Shown piece after piece: positions 63,597-64,000 of a DNA stretch of 64,000 nt (positions are counted from its first letter, which is position 1; the number at the start of each line of letters is the position of its first letter). The position numbers and the translations under genes were made by a program. A model generated the notes under the pieces. The model was given only the letters and a program-made list of their open reading frames with translations, was not told the DNA's origin and did not search any database. The DNA lies in assembly GCA_964625575.1 (NCBI GenBank), contig CAZVBQ010000001.1:124001-188000 (forward strand), read 5' to 3'. Origin of the DNA: UTCHB3 sp964625575 (GTDB lineage Bacteria; Bacteroidota; Ignavibacteria; Ignavibacteriales; Ignavibacteriaceae).

Positions 63597-64000
63597 TCAG
63601 TTTCCTCGTAAAACTGCGTTGAATTGTTTTGTTATTTTGTTTATCAAACCGGAAAACTCTTTTTCAACCTCTTCTTCTGTGAGGGTTCTTTCTGTATCAA
63701 AGAACTCCAAAGTGAACGCCAGGCTCACTTTGCCCTCACCCAAAGCCTTCTCATTCTCGTATCTGTCGAAAAGATCAATGCTCTTGAGGAGAGAGGAAGA
63801 ATTTTTCCTAATGAACCCGGAAATGTCGCTGTATTTGATGCTTGCATCGAAGATGAACGCCATGTCCCGGACAATTTTCGGATATTTAAGAAGAGGAACA
63901 TACTTCCTCAACTTATCCGAATTTCGCTGAATGCAATTTACGAATAATTCGGCACAAAACACAACTTGTTTTATGTCATATTTGGCAGCAAACCTGTCTG
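63597..64000 (-). CDS. pheT: Phenylalanine-tRNA ligase beta subunit, C-terminal part (runs off right edge)
   Basis: The last 134 residues of PheT. Visible: the end of the B5/core region (DRFAAKYDIKQVVFCAELF) and the full anticodon-binding FDX-ACB domain, starting YPKIVRDMAFIFD and continuing SIDLFDRYENE, SLAFTLEFFDTERTLTEEEV. The reading frame is open to the window edge, so the start is outside. A TGATTG junction couples it to the coiled-coil gene. Confidence 0.93.
   Translation of the reverse strand, partial: DRFAAKYDIKQVVFCAELFVNCIQRNSDKLRKYVPLLKYPKIVRDMAFIFDASIKYSDISGFIRKNSSSLLKSIDLFDRYENEKALGEGKVSLAFTLEFFDTERTLTEEEVEKEFSGLINKITKQFNAVLRGN

Overview
The window reads as chromosomal core DNA of a Bacteroidota/Chlorobi-lineage bacterium, most likely of the Ignavibacteria (inference from gene content). 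Pointers are a PorX-type response regulator with a PglZ output domain, a fused CcoNO subunit of cbb3 oxidase, DUF1573 and Big_5-type envelope proteins, a small histone-H1-like protein, and the order pheT - coiled coil - zapA - rny. Many genes have good Shine-Dalgarno (SD) sequences, and several of these decide non-ATG starts. That fits Ignavibacteria/Chlorobi better than the SD-poor Bacteroidia. I see no insertion sequence, prophage, CRISPR array, tRNA or rRNA. Coding density is very high, with long overlapping operons.

Layout. 1-4757 (minus): PASTA protein, rpe, nagA, folP, cdaA (c-di-AMP synthase) and a truncated glycosyltransferase. 4919-9141 (plus): peptide transporter, NFACT/RqcH-like protein, nagB. 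9189-14250 (minus): porX, tsaE, tsaB, DUF1573 protein, accD, panC. 14325-22776 (minus): a complete cbb3 oxidase set, ccoI-S-NO-Q-P-G-H plus a SafE/UreH-like membrane protein. 22876-27081 (minus): hydC-hydB-hydA, an NAD-linked [FeFe] hydrogenase directly upstream of the oxidase genes. 27317-29748 (plus): htrA-purB. 29799-33003: divergent pair for lysine catabolism (aminoadipate-semialdehyde dehydrogenase and lysine 6-aminotransferase). 33089-42537 (minus): apt, enoyl-CoA hydratase, PolX, PAP2-like protein, dusB, MFS exporter, H1-like protein, membrane Fe-S oxidoreductase, bioY, hydrolase. 42683-43929 (plus): hisA-like and usp. 43942-52744 (minus): glgA, gmhB, three envelope proteins, glyA, tatC, prenyl synthase. 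52871-55771 (plus): SPOR protein, hutI, namZ. 55762-64000 (minus): truncated pheT, coiled-coil protein, zapA, a structured RNA candidate (probable 6S RNA), rny, coaE, proline dehydrogenase, tsaD, mltG and a Big_5 lipoprotein.

Together the genes describe a facultative, probably amino-acid- and peptide-using heterotroph. It can respire at low oxygen with cbb3 oxidase and exchange electrons between NAD(H) and H2. It recycles amino sugars from peptidoglycan (NamZ, NagA, NagB, MltG) and degrades lysine, histidine and proline. Three of the four bacterial t6A genes (tsaB, tsaE, tsaD) are here.

The most notable observations are the 197-nt structured RNA between zapA and rny, a PolX whose polymerase metal ligands are lost while its PHP nuclease is intact, an NFACT protein with altered tRNA-contact motifs, a Cys-rich N-terminal extension on HydB, a monohaem CcoP, and a Fur-box-like element inside an AT-rich hairpin between the hydrogenase and oxidase genes. 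I found no clearly new multi-gene system; most of the window is ordinary core genome.
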